DNA of 64,000 nucleotides. Origin: Sebastes aleutianus (lineage: Eukaryota; Chordata; Actinopteri; Perciformes; Sebastidae). The notes below the pieces were generated by a model. The model saw only the letters and a list, made by a program, of their open reading frames with translations. It searched no databases and was not told where the DNA came from. A program made the translations under genes and the position numbers. Of this stretch, positions 13,001-28,000 are shown piece after piece. The stretch spans positions 6,328,909 through 6,392,908 of the forward strand of contig CAKAKS010000067.1 of NCBI GenBank assembly GCA_916700875.1, read 5' to 3'. How positions within the stretch are numbered: the first letter of the stretch is position 1; every line of letters starts with the position of its first letter.

Positions 13001-16000
13001 AATTGATGGGCCTCTGCTTTATCTGACATGGCATGAAGGACTTACACAGTGCTTGTGCTACATGCTTACATACTAATGCTAGCCAGCATAAGCAGCCGAT
13101 GAGGCCACAAAGGCAGTCAGTGCCGATGGCATACATGGGACATATATCCTAGCTAGAAAATGATCAGACTGTCCTATTTTTTTCTTCACTAAGTAATTGT
13201 TTATGGGTACCAATGAAATCAATCAAGCTTTACTAAAACTCTGTATAATAGTTTGTCTGATCACGCTAGCCATGCCTGCATGAACTTCACCTGTCCATAC
13301 AGCTCAAAGGATGGCCATGGGCCTTCATTCGTTCATCAGCAAGCCAGCTATGTCACGTATCTGGGCCACCATGCAGTCCAGAAATACATGCACTGTATAC
13401 CCAATGACTTTAATGGCAAACACTCCAAGAAAAATAAAAAATAAAGTATTTCTGGTAATCTGTTTCTCTCTAGAATCCTTTCAGCACAAAACTATCAGCT
13501 GATTTAAAAAAAACAAAAAAACATGCAAGCTCTCAAGGCAAAAATGCATGTCTTATCTTATGCAACAACATTGTCCAAGTTACTGACAGGGTACAAGACT
13601 CAGATGTAATTTCATAGGGGTTAACAGGCCAGAATCTGAGGAGGGGGGGATGTGAGTGCGGCATCAGCTGACAAGTGCTGAGTCAGTGGATCTACGACTG
13701 ACTGGGTCAGAGCATCGAGCTGACTAATGTTGTCACCCCATCAAGTCCGGTTCACTAACTCCACTCAACTGCCCATGAAACCCAGGCCACACACAGCCAC
13801 AACTAAGTTAACAATGATGATGGTGTTGTGCTGACGAACAAATGGTCAGTTTTACACAGTTCTGGGTATGTTTATAGGACGGGATCTGACTTATGTGACG
13901 GGAGAATTGCAAGTGAAGTTCCCTTGTTTCCCGTTAGGTCTTTTAGGGACAAAGTATTGAGTTATAGCAGAGACTGTTCTTTTACCATGTTTTGAAAGGA
14001 CATCAAGGGAGTTGGTAAGGCCTAGTATTTAGGGAAACAAGAATCTAACAGTCAGTTGGGATGTAGAGGGGATGGATTCACCACTCTGACACTACTGGAT
14101 TATTGAAATGCTCTTACGGAGGATACTCTTCTGCCTTGGTTTGCTATTATTATCATTTTTTTTTATTTTTTTTTTTTACATTTTTAGAATAAAAAAAGTG
14201 ACTTTGGAAAATGTTGCTCCAGAAAAACAGATAAAAATGAGTAACGTATTTAGTAAATCTTCTGATGAAGAAATGTTAAGTTAGGGATGAAAATTTATGA
14301 GTTGAAAAAATGAAACCCACTAAGATCCACATATTTGAAACACTTGTTAAATGGGAGACCATGACACCAGTTAATAAGGGAAGTATTACTGAATGAAATA
14401 TTGCACAGAAGGTAAATTCACTGGAACGAGTTAGCTGTATGTCCACCCAGAACGTGTTTTTAAAGTACTGGCTTTGCTTTTTTTAAGGTGTTTCCATCAG
14501 TATTATGACAGGGTATCTGCAGATTCAGAATATTTAACACTTTTTAAGACCAATAACAATGTTTTGAAGACATTTATAACCTCTTTCATAATGTTTAAAG
14601 ACCCATGAATACCTTGTGAAAGAGATTAGAGTGAGAGATTCCCTGATCAAGTGAATGCAGCCAGCTTAAACACACGTACCCGGTGGACTACAGGGGCTTT
14701 TGTAAGGTCTTTTCAGACAGTACCTTGAAGGGCAGCTGAAGACTGTCTGAGTGTCACTCTCTGAGTCTGTGTTGAGAGACCAGTCGCTCTTTGACAGGGC
14801 GGCCAGGCTACAAGATGATGTGGTGACAGTGTTAAACCCTGAAGGGAAACGTCTGATCATTCTTTCAAATATCAGAGCAAAGTGAGCTGATCAACTGAGT
14901 TGTAATCAGGATTATTTCCAGATGTTGAGCAGTCTGATTATTATTAAGAGGATCAGTTTAAAATGCGCTATGTTGTGCAGGACTTTGCACATGCTGATCA
15001 GAAGTTTGCATTACAGTGTGACTATTTTCAATTGTTACATAATTAGTTTTTGCTGAAGTCACTTCTTTACCTTCGTAAATATGAATTAATTCTTAAAGCT
15101 AGAGTGAAACCTAAGGAATCGATCTGTACAAACCAAGTCATGTTGGCTTGTAGGCAAGAATACTACATAACGCTCCAAATTGACACAACATTTTGGTGAG
15201 GAAAAACTGGCATGGGAACTTTCAGAGGGGTCCCTTGACCTTTGACCTCAAGATACGTGATTGAAAACTCTGAGATGAACGGAGTGAAAACAAAATAATT
15301 TGCAGCTGAAAAAAGGTAATAAATTGCAATATATCTTATTGCAATACTCAGCATGTCACAACATTTTTAAAATCGCGATAAGATCGTATTGTGATTTAAG
15401 TATCGTGATAATATTGTATCGGGGCCTCTGGGGATTCCCACCCCTAGAATTTACATTATATTTAGGGGCTGTCAAAGTTAATGCGATAATAATGGGTTAA
15501 AGCAAATTAAAAAACTAGAAAAACCTAAGGAATCCATTGGTACCAACCATGTCACACTAGTTTGTCGTGAAGGAGGTTAAATAACGCTCCAAACTGACGC
15601 TAAATTTTGGCGAGGAAAAACGGTCATGGCCATTTTTAAAGGGGTCCCCTGACCTCTGACCTCAAGATATGTGAATTTAAATGGGTTCTATGGGTACCCA
15701 CGAGTCTCCCCTTTACAGACATGCCCACTTTATGATAATCACATGCAGTTTGGGGCAAGTCATAGTCAAGTCAGCACACTGACACACTGACAGCTGTTGT
15801 TGCCTGTTGGGCTGCAGTTTGCCATGTTATGATTTGAGCATATTTTTTATGCTAAATGCAGTACCTGTGAGGGTTTCTGGACAATATCTGTCATTGATTT
15901 GTGTTGTTAATTGATTTCCAATAATAAATATATACATAAATTTGCATAAAGCAGCATATTTGTCCACTCCCATGTTGATAAGAGTATTAAAAAAAAAATC

Positions 16001-19000
16001 TCCCTTTAAAGTACATAACGGGCAGATAAAAAATGTGCGATTCATTTCCGTTTAATCGTGATTAACTACTTTAATTATTTTAATTGATTGACAGCCCTAA
16101 TTATATTATATTATATTATAGTATATTATTTGTGGGTTTTAGTTCATAGCACAGCATGTCACTTGTCTCTGCTTAAATGCCGTCAAGTCAAATTGTAATT
16201 GACTTCGCTTGATGAATATCACAATTCTCATCCCTTTTGCGGTAGCATATTGAAGTTTATAATAGAAAGTGACATCAGTTCTTCGCTAATGAACCAAGCT
16301 GCTGTTAAATCAGGGTTACCTCTCGGGGCAAGCAGGGAAATCATATCCCCCTCCAAAAACCAACCCTGAGATCTACCCTGCAACCTTTCCCTGATGAGCT
16401 CCCCAGAGCACCTTTCCATGTGAAATTGGAGCTGGGCAAGCGTGACCAAGCCGGACCCACAGTCTAGAAAGATCTTAAACACTGGCACAGTGGTGAAAGC
16501 AGCAGGCTACAGTAGTGAGCTCAGCAGCAAGTACAGTACATAGCTCAAACTGCACCAACTCATGAACATTTCAAATTATCTTTCTCTCCGATTTCTTCCT
16601 TACTTGAATTACTGCACAAACCAGATTCTGGTAGAGTTTTAATCATTTTGTCACAAACTTTGTAATGATCAGAAATGTCCAATGAAATATGTATAGCACA
16701 CTCCTATAGGAGGTTATTAGCAGCCAGTGGATCGGTGTAAATACTGTCAGGAAAACGAGTTCATGTAGTTGAAGCTCTCTCTACATGTAGTCTAAAAATA
16801 CACTGTAGACGCAACATCAGATTTCTAATGGTAAGATCACTCCATGGGCAGCATATAGAACCACCCAGAGAGGAAGTTAATGGCTTGTGATAATAATCTA
16901 GGCCATTTTAGTATTCAAAAAGAGCTACTCAGATGACTGAAGTATCTGCATAGAGTAAAAACTAGAGTCAAAAGAGGTGAATCGATTATAATGTGGTGAC
17001 ATGTGCCTAGGAATACGCCAAAAATGTGTATTCCTAATTCTTGTGTCACGTTAGACTTTAAAGTGAGGGTCTATTATTTTGTTTTCTTTTTAGGTTTTTA
17101 TATAATTCTGTAGCTTCCTAGTTGTGTTCCTTATGTATTCAAATCCAAACATTAACATTTTGGTCAAAGTAGGTATGTTTTAGCGTCAAAATGCTATTTT
17201 GCTAAGCCCTACTAAAAACTTTTTCCCGTGTGACCTGACAGGTTTCTGCATGATGACGCTGCGACATATACAATATATATACATCCTTATAGTCAGTGTA
17301 TTAACGTTAATACAGTCACTTAGATGGCGGTCGGCAAGCTCCCAGTTTGAAGTAGCAGATAGGAGTACCGGCACGGAAGCTAAGCAACGTACTGCTGTGT
17401 GGACGCTACATTCATATCTGAAAGTCACACAATAACACAAACAAACTAAATGCTTCGGTAGACCAGCAACTCCCTCGTACTGCGAGGTAAAATTCCTGTG
17501 TTTGTGAATGGAGTCTGGTGGCTTTGAAGTCATTTTACCTTGCAAAACAAGGGAGTATACATACAAAACCACTTTCAAGTATTAACAAACTCAGCTAGTG
17601 CTAGCGTTCACATTGTTCATAACCCTATTGATTAGCTTACTTTTGTAACCTACGTCTTTGCTTTGTGCTAACGGCTGAGCGGGAGTTTCCATTTGAAAAA
17701 AAATCGGAAAATAACGCAGATTGATCTGCCCTTTAAAGCTGTAATAGATTCCTTTACAGGACATAAAGTAATGCCTAAAATCAGGTATGCAAATTACATT
17801 TTTGGGATTATTCTACGACTATCACATCTTGAGTAAGATCTGTCTACTGTATCAGACCCATGTCTTGGAGTTTGTTCAGTGGTCAGTCTTACTTCCTGTA
17901 TTTTCTGATACATTCTATTTTCTTTTTATGAACTCACCCCTGTCTGTTGAGGATGCTCTGTGCCTGCTGCTCTATGAATAAATCCCCAGGTGAGATGCCG
18001 TAGCGAGTGGAGGGCAGGGAGGCCCGGCGGGCGGTGCGAGGCGAGCTGGGCACCGCCGCGATGCTGTAATCCCTGGTGGAGGCGGGGCTTGGCTCCTGGT
18101 GGGCGGCGTCCTGGTGGTGGTGATGCTGCTGCTGCTGCTGCTGTTGGAGCTGGGGCGGATGCTGCTCCTGGGTTCTGGTTCTAGAAGTGTTTGAGCGCTC
18201 TTGAGCTCCGCCACGCCGGTAGTTCTCCATGTTCATCGCTCGTTCCCGCTCCGAAAATCTTCTCGGCCTTTCTTGCGTTGGGGGAGGGGCTTGGTTTGAG
18301 TGGCTGGGGCTGGAGGTGGAAACAGGGGCAGGATCTGGGTGAGTCCGCATGTAAACCCTGCCCACTCCAGCGCGGTATGGCACCTTGGGCTCCCGTCCTT
18401 GCTCCTCAACTTCCTGTCTGTCTCTTTCTCGCCTGGCGGCCGTTTGTCGGTCAGAGACGTCTGTTTCACGCCGGGAACGGTGGCGTGGTGTGAAATCGAT
18501 GTCCGCCTCCTGGTCCAGGAGGATGCCGTAACGCTCCGACAGCTGGCGGCGGCGCTCGGCTTTGTAGCGGGCGATGCGTTCCGCCTTGGAACTGAGGCTG
18601 TTGGGGTCTGCGGGGCCGGATGTGGGTGTAGAGGAGGTGGATAACGTTACCGGGTCAACATACACCAACATTGGCTCTTGACGGCCGCTGCCAACACCAC
18701 CTTTGACCTGCGGTGATCTGTCTAGAGATGACAGCTGCTTCTGGGGTGCCTCCAGCTCCTCTCGACTGTAGCGCCTCACTGTGGTAAATAGTGGAAATAC
18801 TCCATTACTTATCAACAACATTCCTTCACAACCAAGAATTATGCCACAGTCATGTCATGTGGGAGTTACTGTAATTACCAGTTACTATTATTACTGCTGT
18901 TACTGTTACTGTTCAACCTCCAAGTCACAATTACCATTGGACATCATGCGGCAGCCGCCACCAGTCATGCGGGGAATTACATCACCGTTTTACATGGAGG

Positions 19001-22000
19001 CTCCATGCAAAAAGTCAAGGTAGACGAGGAGAAAAAAGTTATCTCTAAATATATAATGCCACACTATCAGCTCTTTGTCCCAGATACAAGACAGGGAGAC
19101 AGGGAGGAAAAGAAATCATTCAACTGTTACTTTAACTTGCTTTGCCAATTCAGCCATGTAACTTATCTATTCATAAACTGAAATCACACACTTTAGGATC
19201 CTCTTTACCCCGGGAATATACGCAAACTTTAATGGTTTGTAAGAGTGGCATTTAACAATGTAACAGGACGCGCAACAGAAGTAAGCCTGGCCAGTCATAA
19301 GCCATGGAACAGCACATCGCCCATTGTAAATAAATAGAACATAATCCAACGATGTAATCTATTAAATCAGATTTAAGGATACACTCTTACTAATGATTTA
19401 AGTTTAATTTATTAGTATGCAAAAGTAGCCGACTAGGCTGCTGCAGAAGTAAAGAAGATATCGACCAATTAATCAGCTATCTGCTTTTTCCTGCTCCAAA
19501 CTATCGTTATTATATCTGCCTTTATCAATTTATCTGTTGAACTCCAGTTCCGAGATTGAGTACGACATTGACCACGCAAAGTATTTTTAACTCACACACA
19601 CAAACTCTGCAATCTTACAGACGTCTTGAGTTGCCTAATGATGTAAATGCTTGCTACCTTCCATCCCACATGACACAAATGTGACATTATTCTAACAGAA
19701 CACATCACAGATATTCATCTCAATTAGTGAATTCACGTCTTCCAAAATGCAACAACATGCAACAGCGTTTTGTGTTTTGTTTTCACTGACACAGTTCTCA
19801 CAACCTACAGTACAGCTGCCCAGTATAACCACAGATATCAACTGTTGGTAACTGAGCAGCTCCACTGGAGGAAGAGCATGTCGAGATAACAGTGAAAGTA
19901 AATTGGCAGACAAAAAAAACCCATAATAAATCATATGGTTTACAAATACTGAAAGACAAACATGAGTTCAAACATTTTACAGAGTGTTAATCCAAGTCCA
20001 CTTAAGGCAGCATCATATGTTCTGGCAGTGCAGCGTGCCATGCTTACCCATCACACAAGGCTCACAGGGATCTGAGGCGCGGGTGTACCGCGGAGGATCC
20101 TCCTCCAGCATCCTGTTGGCTACCAAACCACCGGGCACCAGCGCAGGTGGAGCATCACTCTCCATCCCCTCCAGGCGCCGGGCTATCCTATCCTTCCTGA
20201 CAAGAGAGAAAAAACAGAGGGTAAAAGGTCAGCAGCTGTTAGGCTGAGTTTGTTTTTATGAAAATATGTAGACGTGTTGATGTGAACATCCAGTCTAGTG
20301 GAGCTCTGAAGATACCTGTTCATTCCCAAATCCTTTGTGACAGCTCCCTCAAAGTATTTCTTCAACTCTGAAACTAAATATCAGAACAGAAAATATATGT
20401 TTAGTGTCATAAAGATGCCAAAAGCAACACTGATTTATTCAGAGTTATTGTGTGTGGTTAGAACCGATACACACCCTTGGGAAGGACAGCCAGAAGTCTG
20501 GCATCTGTATCTGAAACACTCTTGACCAAGGTGGTCTTGTCGCCCAAGGAGAAGTCACTCTGAAAACTGAATGAGAATTCATATTCATATTCTGAATTCC
20601 TAATGAAAGCAAAATAAATATTCAATTAAAATAGTTGATTAGAATGGGTTCCTTCTCAAAAATAATTACAGGAGGATGAGCAGCTGCTTTATTTGAATTC
20701 ACTCAGTGATGAAAGAGGTGCAAATGCTGAAAGTAGCAAAACTATATTGCCCTACATCTTGTTCAGATTAAACGCCAGCAATAAATTGTGCCTAGTTTCC
20801 TATTTTGGCCGTCCACACAAATCAAAAGCCTTGTCTTAAAGAGGTGATGGCAGGTAAAGGTGAAACTCAGCTGGTGTCACTTCCCAGCAGGATCCAGCTT
20901 AAGAACTAGGTCACCAAGTCCTGACTCTCTTCCAAGTGGAAACAGACAATCAAGGTCTTCTCTTAATGCCTTTACATGTCACAACCAACAGGTCACACAA
21001 GTCAGGATAAATTAATGCACCTTTTCTTTTCTTTCCTAAACCTTCACAAACTATTTAATGTATTGTTTAAACAGAGCCGTTTGTAATTCTCATTTTTAGA
21101 TTCGGGTCGACTGAATTGGAGAGGCTTGTTGTCTTCAGTTTGTATCAGTTTTTATCGATAAATATCCAGATGAGATCAGTTAAGACTAGGGCTGTCAAAG
21201 TTAACGCGATAACGCCGCCAATTTCTTAGCGCATTAATGCAACTTGTGTTATTTAGGTTGTAGCGGGCTCAGTTTTAAAGCTAGAAGATACTGGTATCAT
21301 ATGAAACTAGAAAAAACCTAAGGAATCCATTGGTACCAACCATGTCATACTAGCTTGTTGTGAAGGAGGTTAAATAACACTCCAAACTGTCATGGCCATT
21401 TTCAGAGGGGTCCCCTTGACCTCTGACCTCAAGATATGTGAATGTAAATGGGTTCTATGGGTACCCACGAGTCTCCCCTTTACAGACATGCCCACTTTAT
21501 GATAATCACATGCAGTTTGGGGCAAGTCATAGTCAAGTCAGCACACTGACACACTGACAGCTGTTGTTGCCTGCTGGGCTGCAGTTTACCATGTTATGAT
21601 TTGAGCATATCTTTTATGCTAAATGCAGTACCTGTGAGGGTTTCTGGACAATACTTGTCATTGTTTTGTGTTGTTAATTGATTTCCAATAATAAATATAT
21701 ACATACATTTGCATAAAGCAAGCATGTTTGCCCATTCCCATGTTGATGAGAGTGTTGAATACTTGACAAATCTCTCTTTAAGGGACATTTTGAACAGATA
21801 AAAAAAAATTGTGATTAATTTGTGATTATAGCGATTAAGTATGGACAATCATGCGACTAAATATTTTAATCGATTGACAGTCCTAGTTAAAACTACTTGT
21901 CACCCGCAGGCTAGCTCTCCTAAAATGGAAAAAAACTCACAACCTCCCATTTACATTTTGTCATAAAGCGCTTCAAACTAGAGAAACTCAGGTTTATACG

Positions 22001-25000
22001 TGACTGCAGTCAAATTTGAAAAATGTGGTATCCCTTCCTGGACTACGCTGAAACTAAGCTTTAAATCTCTCTCTTTACTTTATTTTTAGATACGTCACAT
22101 CAATGAATTTTCATGTTGAATCTGTAAGCAACTTGATCTGAAAACTGAAAACCAAAAGATTTTTTTAATACATTAAAACAACTGCTTGACACTCAGAGTT
22201 TATGTTCAAATGTATCCAAACGTTCTTGTGGATCTTTGTGCCAGGTTACTGAAGAAGCAGAGGAAACACTGTGAACTAATGCAAAAGGGGGCTTGGGTGC
22301 AAAGTTCTCCTGAAGGAGGTATTATGGCTCTAATGCTATGTGAACAAAAAAGTGTCTTAGGATAAGTTGTTCCAGGCATCTCCAGCTTTTAATGCTTACT
22401 CCGCATGATAAGCTTAAGCGCTCTACTGTAGTAAAACCTATATCCTTACTTATCCCTATACTCGACGACAAAGCAAAAATGAGACTAATGTAAATGCTCC
22501 TAGGAAATAGGACGTGTCATTTCTGTAGCTCCACTACTATTTTACCCGTGTCTGTGTGGTGATTGCAAACAAAACAACTCACCTTAAGGTCTCTGTTGGC
22601 AACGAGACGGAGCTGCAAAGCTTGGTGCGAGCTTTTGATCCAAACTCTAAAAAAAAAAAAAAAGACTCAATCAAACTTGAATGACGAAGAAATCTATACT
22701 CCACATTTCAATTCAACATTCAGTATCTCTGTCCTGATATTGGGAGTATTTGGAACATGTTATCCTGGTCAAAATTAACTGTACGTTTCTGGCATTTGGA
22801 AGTACAGTAGATCTACATCAACGGTTAGCAAGGTAATGAAAACGAGCACACCCAACAACATGGTGCAGGAAGAAGAGAAAATATGGTTTATGTCAGTTAA
22901 AGTGTGGTCTTCGTTTGACGAACGATGTTAGCAGACAGTGAGCAATGGAGTTAACACATAATATTACCAGCCTTGGTTCATTTTTATGAAAAAAAATGTT
23001 TGGATTCTTTCGATCACAACTCTCACAACTTTATTTTCGTCTCTCTTGTTCACCATGTCAGTAAATCTGAATGAATTATACTTTGGTGCTCATGGTTTCC
23101 GTAAAATTAACTGAACGATTGAATTGTGGAGAATGTAACCGATCCAATGATGTGTAACATTGTCCATATTGACAAAAGTTACCCAGTGTCTAATTGAGAC
23201 CTGCATTTATCTGTCAAAACGTGTAGCCAAAACCAGCAAGTGCGAGAGACTCGGCATGTAATTGGGGCTCGGCTTTTAATTGAAGTTTTACGGAGTGTTT
23301 TTGTAATTTTTTTTTTTTAACCTTTGCACATTTAAACAGTCCTCTAGCAAATTATTCATATTTTGATATATAATGAAAATACACTGCTGATAAAAGAGAC
23401 AATAAATGGTTTACATGCAACTGAAAAGTAATTTATTTTCTTTTCCCAGATTAAACACCGACAATGTGCCGTCCAGTTTTGACGGCACATTTCCAGCCTC
23501 AGCGGAGTCACTTGTCAAAAAAAGGTTACTCAGAAAGTTCACATCCAGTTCCCAGCTGATAGTTGACCCTCTCGCTCTCATGTCACAGCAACAGCAGCCT
23601 GTTGTAAAGTTGTATCCCAGTATAGCAGACAGATCATGTTACTGCTCCAGACGCCTCCAGAACACCTCCTGCCTATTTTGGCCTCCAAAGACTGCGGCAA
23701 TACAGCAGGACAGAAAGTAAGGAAGTGAAAGGTGTGAGTCCTAATGCTCACTTAGACATCAAGCTCAAAAGCTTTTCAATGTTTTGTGTTGTGACCCAGT
23801 GAAATTCAAGGACTCAAAAGCAACGATGTAAGGGATGACACAAATCAGAATTAGACACAAGCGAGGCCAGATATCTTAAAACATTATTTTGTCTCAAATG
23901 CACAATGATTCGAGATTTCAAAGCCTTTGGGAACCTTGTGTACATGTACTGTATATCTGTCTGTTCATCTGTCTGGAAAGCCCCTTGCACAGACGCCAGT
24001 CCAGCTTTCCTTGGAAACGCCTGCAGGTTGTCAACAAAACAAGCAGCACAAGGCTCAAGGTTGACAGTGCCAGAGAGCAGCTTATGCTGCTGACGGTCCA
24101 AAAGTGAGCGTGGTGAGGAGAGGGATTTTCTATAAATATTCAGAGGTGCAAAATAGACTTCCTGAGTGAACTGGGCCTTCGCTTGCACACAATCTGTTTG
24201 GAAAGTCCTCCTCCACCTCAGCAGGCAATGATGGAGTGAGGTAGAACATCAGAGAGCAGCAGGAAACGGGGGAAAAGCATCAGCGACAGCACACACCTGT
24301 TGAATCCACAGCACTAAATGTGTAGTAAAAATGATCTTTTACTACTTAACCACACACCCCATTCATTCGAAGCAGCCTGGTGCTAACATTTATACCCATA
24401 GTAATAGATTTAAACCTTCTGCATCTATAAAATATCCCAGAATCCTTAAATGCATCAGATAGGGATGAATAACTCTTACATACGTCACAAATCCTCGTTT
24501 CATCTGATCCAACGAAGCAAACAGAAGCAAAAACAGGAAACTTCACAGCCCGTCTTGCAAAGCCGAATCCCCCTGCCTACTGTATCGCTGACAGCCACCA
24601 AACTCTGCCATTTATCTCAGTAAGGAGCTAAATTGCATTAGCACAGTCCCCCAAGCAGTCTATAGAGTTAAGGGTATTCAAGGTGGGTTAAGCAAGTCAA
24701 CCTATAGCCAGACCAAGCCTTCCCCTTTCAAAGGCCTTACCTTGGCCACATGGCTGCTCATGGTTCACATGGTAACTAGAGATCCATGGGTTTCGAAACA
24801 TGTTTAGGGAGAGGAACAGGAGGATGCTGCTAGACTCCCCTCTGGTCACAGCGGTGGTGATGGCGGTTGACAGCAGGAGTGGCAGCGATGGAGGCGAGGG
24901 CTGCTACCGGCAAGCAGCGAGGCAGGGATGGAGGCAGTGACCCACACACACACATACAAACACACGGACAAGCAGAACATCCACAGCAGATTGACCGCTC

Positions 25001-28000
25001 CGGCTACACGGCGAGCTACAGGCTACAAAGACTGGCTGTCATAGAAGGTGTATGTGTCGGTGTGCATGTCAGCGTGTGTGTGTGTGTGTGTGTGAGCTGA
25101 GAGAGAGAGACAGCGCAGCAGGGTGCTAAAGCAGCTCAGAGCCCTAATCAGATTACAGGCAGAAATTAGCCTTGATGATAAAAACTCTGGAACAGGATTG
25201 GAGGAGGGTGCCAGCCGGGCCGCAGGGGATGGTAGGGGGCCCGGGGCTACTGGAAGTCAGATGGTCTCCTTAATACACGCACATATCACGATGGCCAGGT
25301 GTCATAAAGCCAGGACTTGCATTTATATTAGGGCTGTCAATTGATTAAAATATTGAATCGGGATTAATCGCACATTATTTATCCGTTCAAAATGTAACTT
25401 CAGTGTGCTGACTTGACTATGACTTGACCCAAACTGCATGTGATTATCATAAAGTGGGCATGTCTGTAAAGGGGAGACTCGTGGGTACCCATAGAACCCA
25501 TTTTTATCCATATATCTTGAGGTCAAGGGACCCCTTTGAAAATGGCCATGCCAGATTTTCCTCACCAAAATTTAGCGTTATTTATCCTCCTTCGTGACAA
25601 GCTAGTATGACATGGTTGGTACTAATGGATTCCATAGGTTTTCTATTTTCATATGATGCTATGATTCTTCACTCTACATTTAAAACTTAGGTATGGTATG
25701 GTTGTATGTATTTACTGACAGCCTTGTCTTGGTGCCAGTTCAACCAGCATAAAGGCTTTATTAAAGCTGTCACATGCAATGCAGAAGAGGTGGCTCGTCG
25801 GTGGAGCTGAGGCGGCCTGGGTGACGCAGCAGAGGAGACAGCTAGCAGCTAGCGACTCGGTACGACACCCACCTGTCACTCAAAGCGGCCACGCCCTCAA
25901 TTATGCCTAACTTTAAGCCTTGATATAATTAAAACGGATGAGTTATATAAACGGTACAGTTGTCATGAAGGGGGATATTAGCTTTAGAGACCAACACGTC
26001 TTTTGTACCAGACAGTAAACATGTTTATTTCTGTTGTAAAGTTGCTCATTTCGACATGGGGGTCTATGGGGAGTGACTCGCTTTTGGAACCAGCCTCAAG
26101 TGGCCATTTCAGGACCTGCAGTTTTTGACACTTAAGCTTTGGCTTCATTTTTCAGCACCAGAGGTTGCCGCTTGAGTAGAACATTGTTCATAATTTCCTT
26201 CCATATTCTAATCTTTTCTCATAAACACAACACCACTAGCAAGGATTTTTGACAAGTTGGTTAAAAACCTTATAAAAATGACTTCACCTAATTGATGGGA
26301 GTGTAGTTTATTTCAGTGTCTGCCCTCCTCATCATGCATCTCTCTACAGCACACACATACAGTATAATTCACACAAGCTTTAACTCGGTGTGAACTCAGA
26401 AGTACAGACACAATCACAGAGCGGGTCCGGTGCAGACACAGTCTCATGTAATAAATGTCAAAACCCACTTGTCTTAAGTCATCACATCAAGTAGTGTGAG
26501 GCGAATATTAGAGACGGATGAGGAGTCAGTGGAGGTGACAGTGAGTGTTCAGTACCCAAGCAGTCACATGATCAATCATCACATCATGGACTGAGTCCCT
26601 AAGATGCTTCTCCAAATGCTCGCTCAGAGGAAGGGGGAGAAAAAGTGTTTTAAGTATTTAATGCTGATATTTTTAATTACCAATGTCCTTCCTGAACTTT
26701 CCAACTGTTTACGAAAGTAAAAGTATATCATAGGGACTGCCGACTCCAAAAACGAGGGTCTTCGGTAAAGAATACATAAAACCCTCACTGATATCTAGAA
26801 ATAGTATGAGATTTATTGCCATTTACTTTCTCTTTCGTCCAAAGCGTCATACGAGTACAATGCATATGTACCAGTATGGCGTGCAGGTGCCTGTAGGCTT
26901 AAAATCATATATTGTTCTTACAACCCAGAAAGCACAAGGGAAGCAACATAACGGAGGACACAGTTTAGAGAACTGAGATGAGCAAACTAAAGAAAAAGGG
27001 CTGCAGGTGGAGCCAAATCAATGAAACAAATACAACAAAAAGTGTACTTCCTATCAACTCAGGATCACAGCTACCTTGATGGCTAATCAAAACTAAAATA
27101 AAAAAAACCCTGTCTGACTGAAATTCTTTGGCTCTGCTAAATAAATTTTGCAATGTGATGCCCTGCAGAGATTGGAAGACACTACTAGACGTGAGTATAA
27201 TACTATAAATGGTCTTTATCATCGCTGTAACATTCGTGGGCATCACACACAGAAGAAGGCAAAACATTCACAGGTGATCTCAAAGCTATCTGAACTGTAT
27301 TGTAACAGGTGGTCTGATAATAAAAAACGCTCTTTTACTGTCACACACCTCTGGACTCTTAGTCTTGCTCACTTGCACACTCACTCGCCTCCGTCTGTCT
27401 GCTGCTGTTTCTTCACCCTTTCACACACAAACTCCCCCCCACCTTCCCCAGTCTGCCTCCGCTCCCTGTAGACGCCCCTAATAAGGCAACATGTGTTGTG
27501 AGTGGCTGCCTCGGGGAGAGGTCACCCTGTCAGCCGGCTGGCCGTGTTTACCAGGGGACCGTCTCCACGCCTGCTCGCTGCTCTGCCTTGTTTTCTTTCC
27601 CACTCCTTCTCCCTTTCATTCCCAAACATTTGTCATCCTCGCCATCCATCTCGCTCAACCCCCCCCCCCCCCTCCCAACTCCCTCACATTCCTCATCTTC
27701 TTCTTTTCTCTCTTCTCTTTCTTGCATTCTTGGTGTTTCTGAATCTATTTGCTTCTTCACCTGTCATCTCTCCATGTCACTTGGTTATCTCTCTCTTTAC
27801 CCCTTCTTCCATGCATTCCACATTTTACAACTTCAAAACAGACCACACGTCACACCACAAACTTTTCTTAGAAGTAAACCACACTGGCATAAGGCAGAAT
27901 ACTTTAAACCTTCCAAGTAACTAAACTGAGGTGGACTGTGGGTGGGTAAGTCAATGACAACATGGGAACTTGTGTCAGACCTCAGGACCAGTAAGATCTG

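Larger units (their letters stand above)
14808..17937 (-). other. SVIL intron with hAT-type elements
   Basis: It contains a truncated hAT-type copy (about 15095-15265), a cluster of 'atcgtgata'-type repeat sequence ending near 15446, and the full copy at 15463-16099. I recognise nothing in the remainder (16110-17937). Confidence 0.55.

Noticed and set aside
14808..14838. Upstream extension of the 84-base SVIL exon to the TTTCCCTTCAG acceptor
   Set aside because: Joining it to the preceding exon gives GGG GTT TAA, an immediate stop; the acceptor at 14808 restores homology with the mammalian protein.
27491..27924. Three overlapping plus-strand open frames of 83-140 codons
   Set aside because: The sequence is pyrimidine-rich low complexity with a poly-C run; all three frames are open together and none shows a protein family or splice context.
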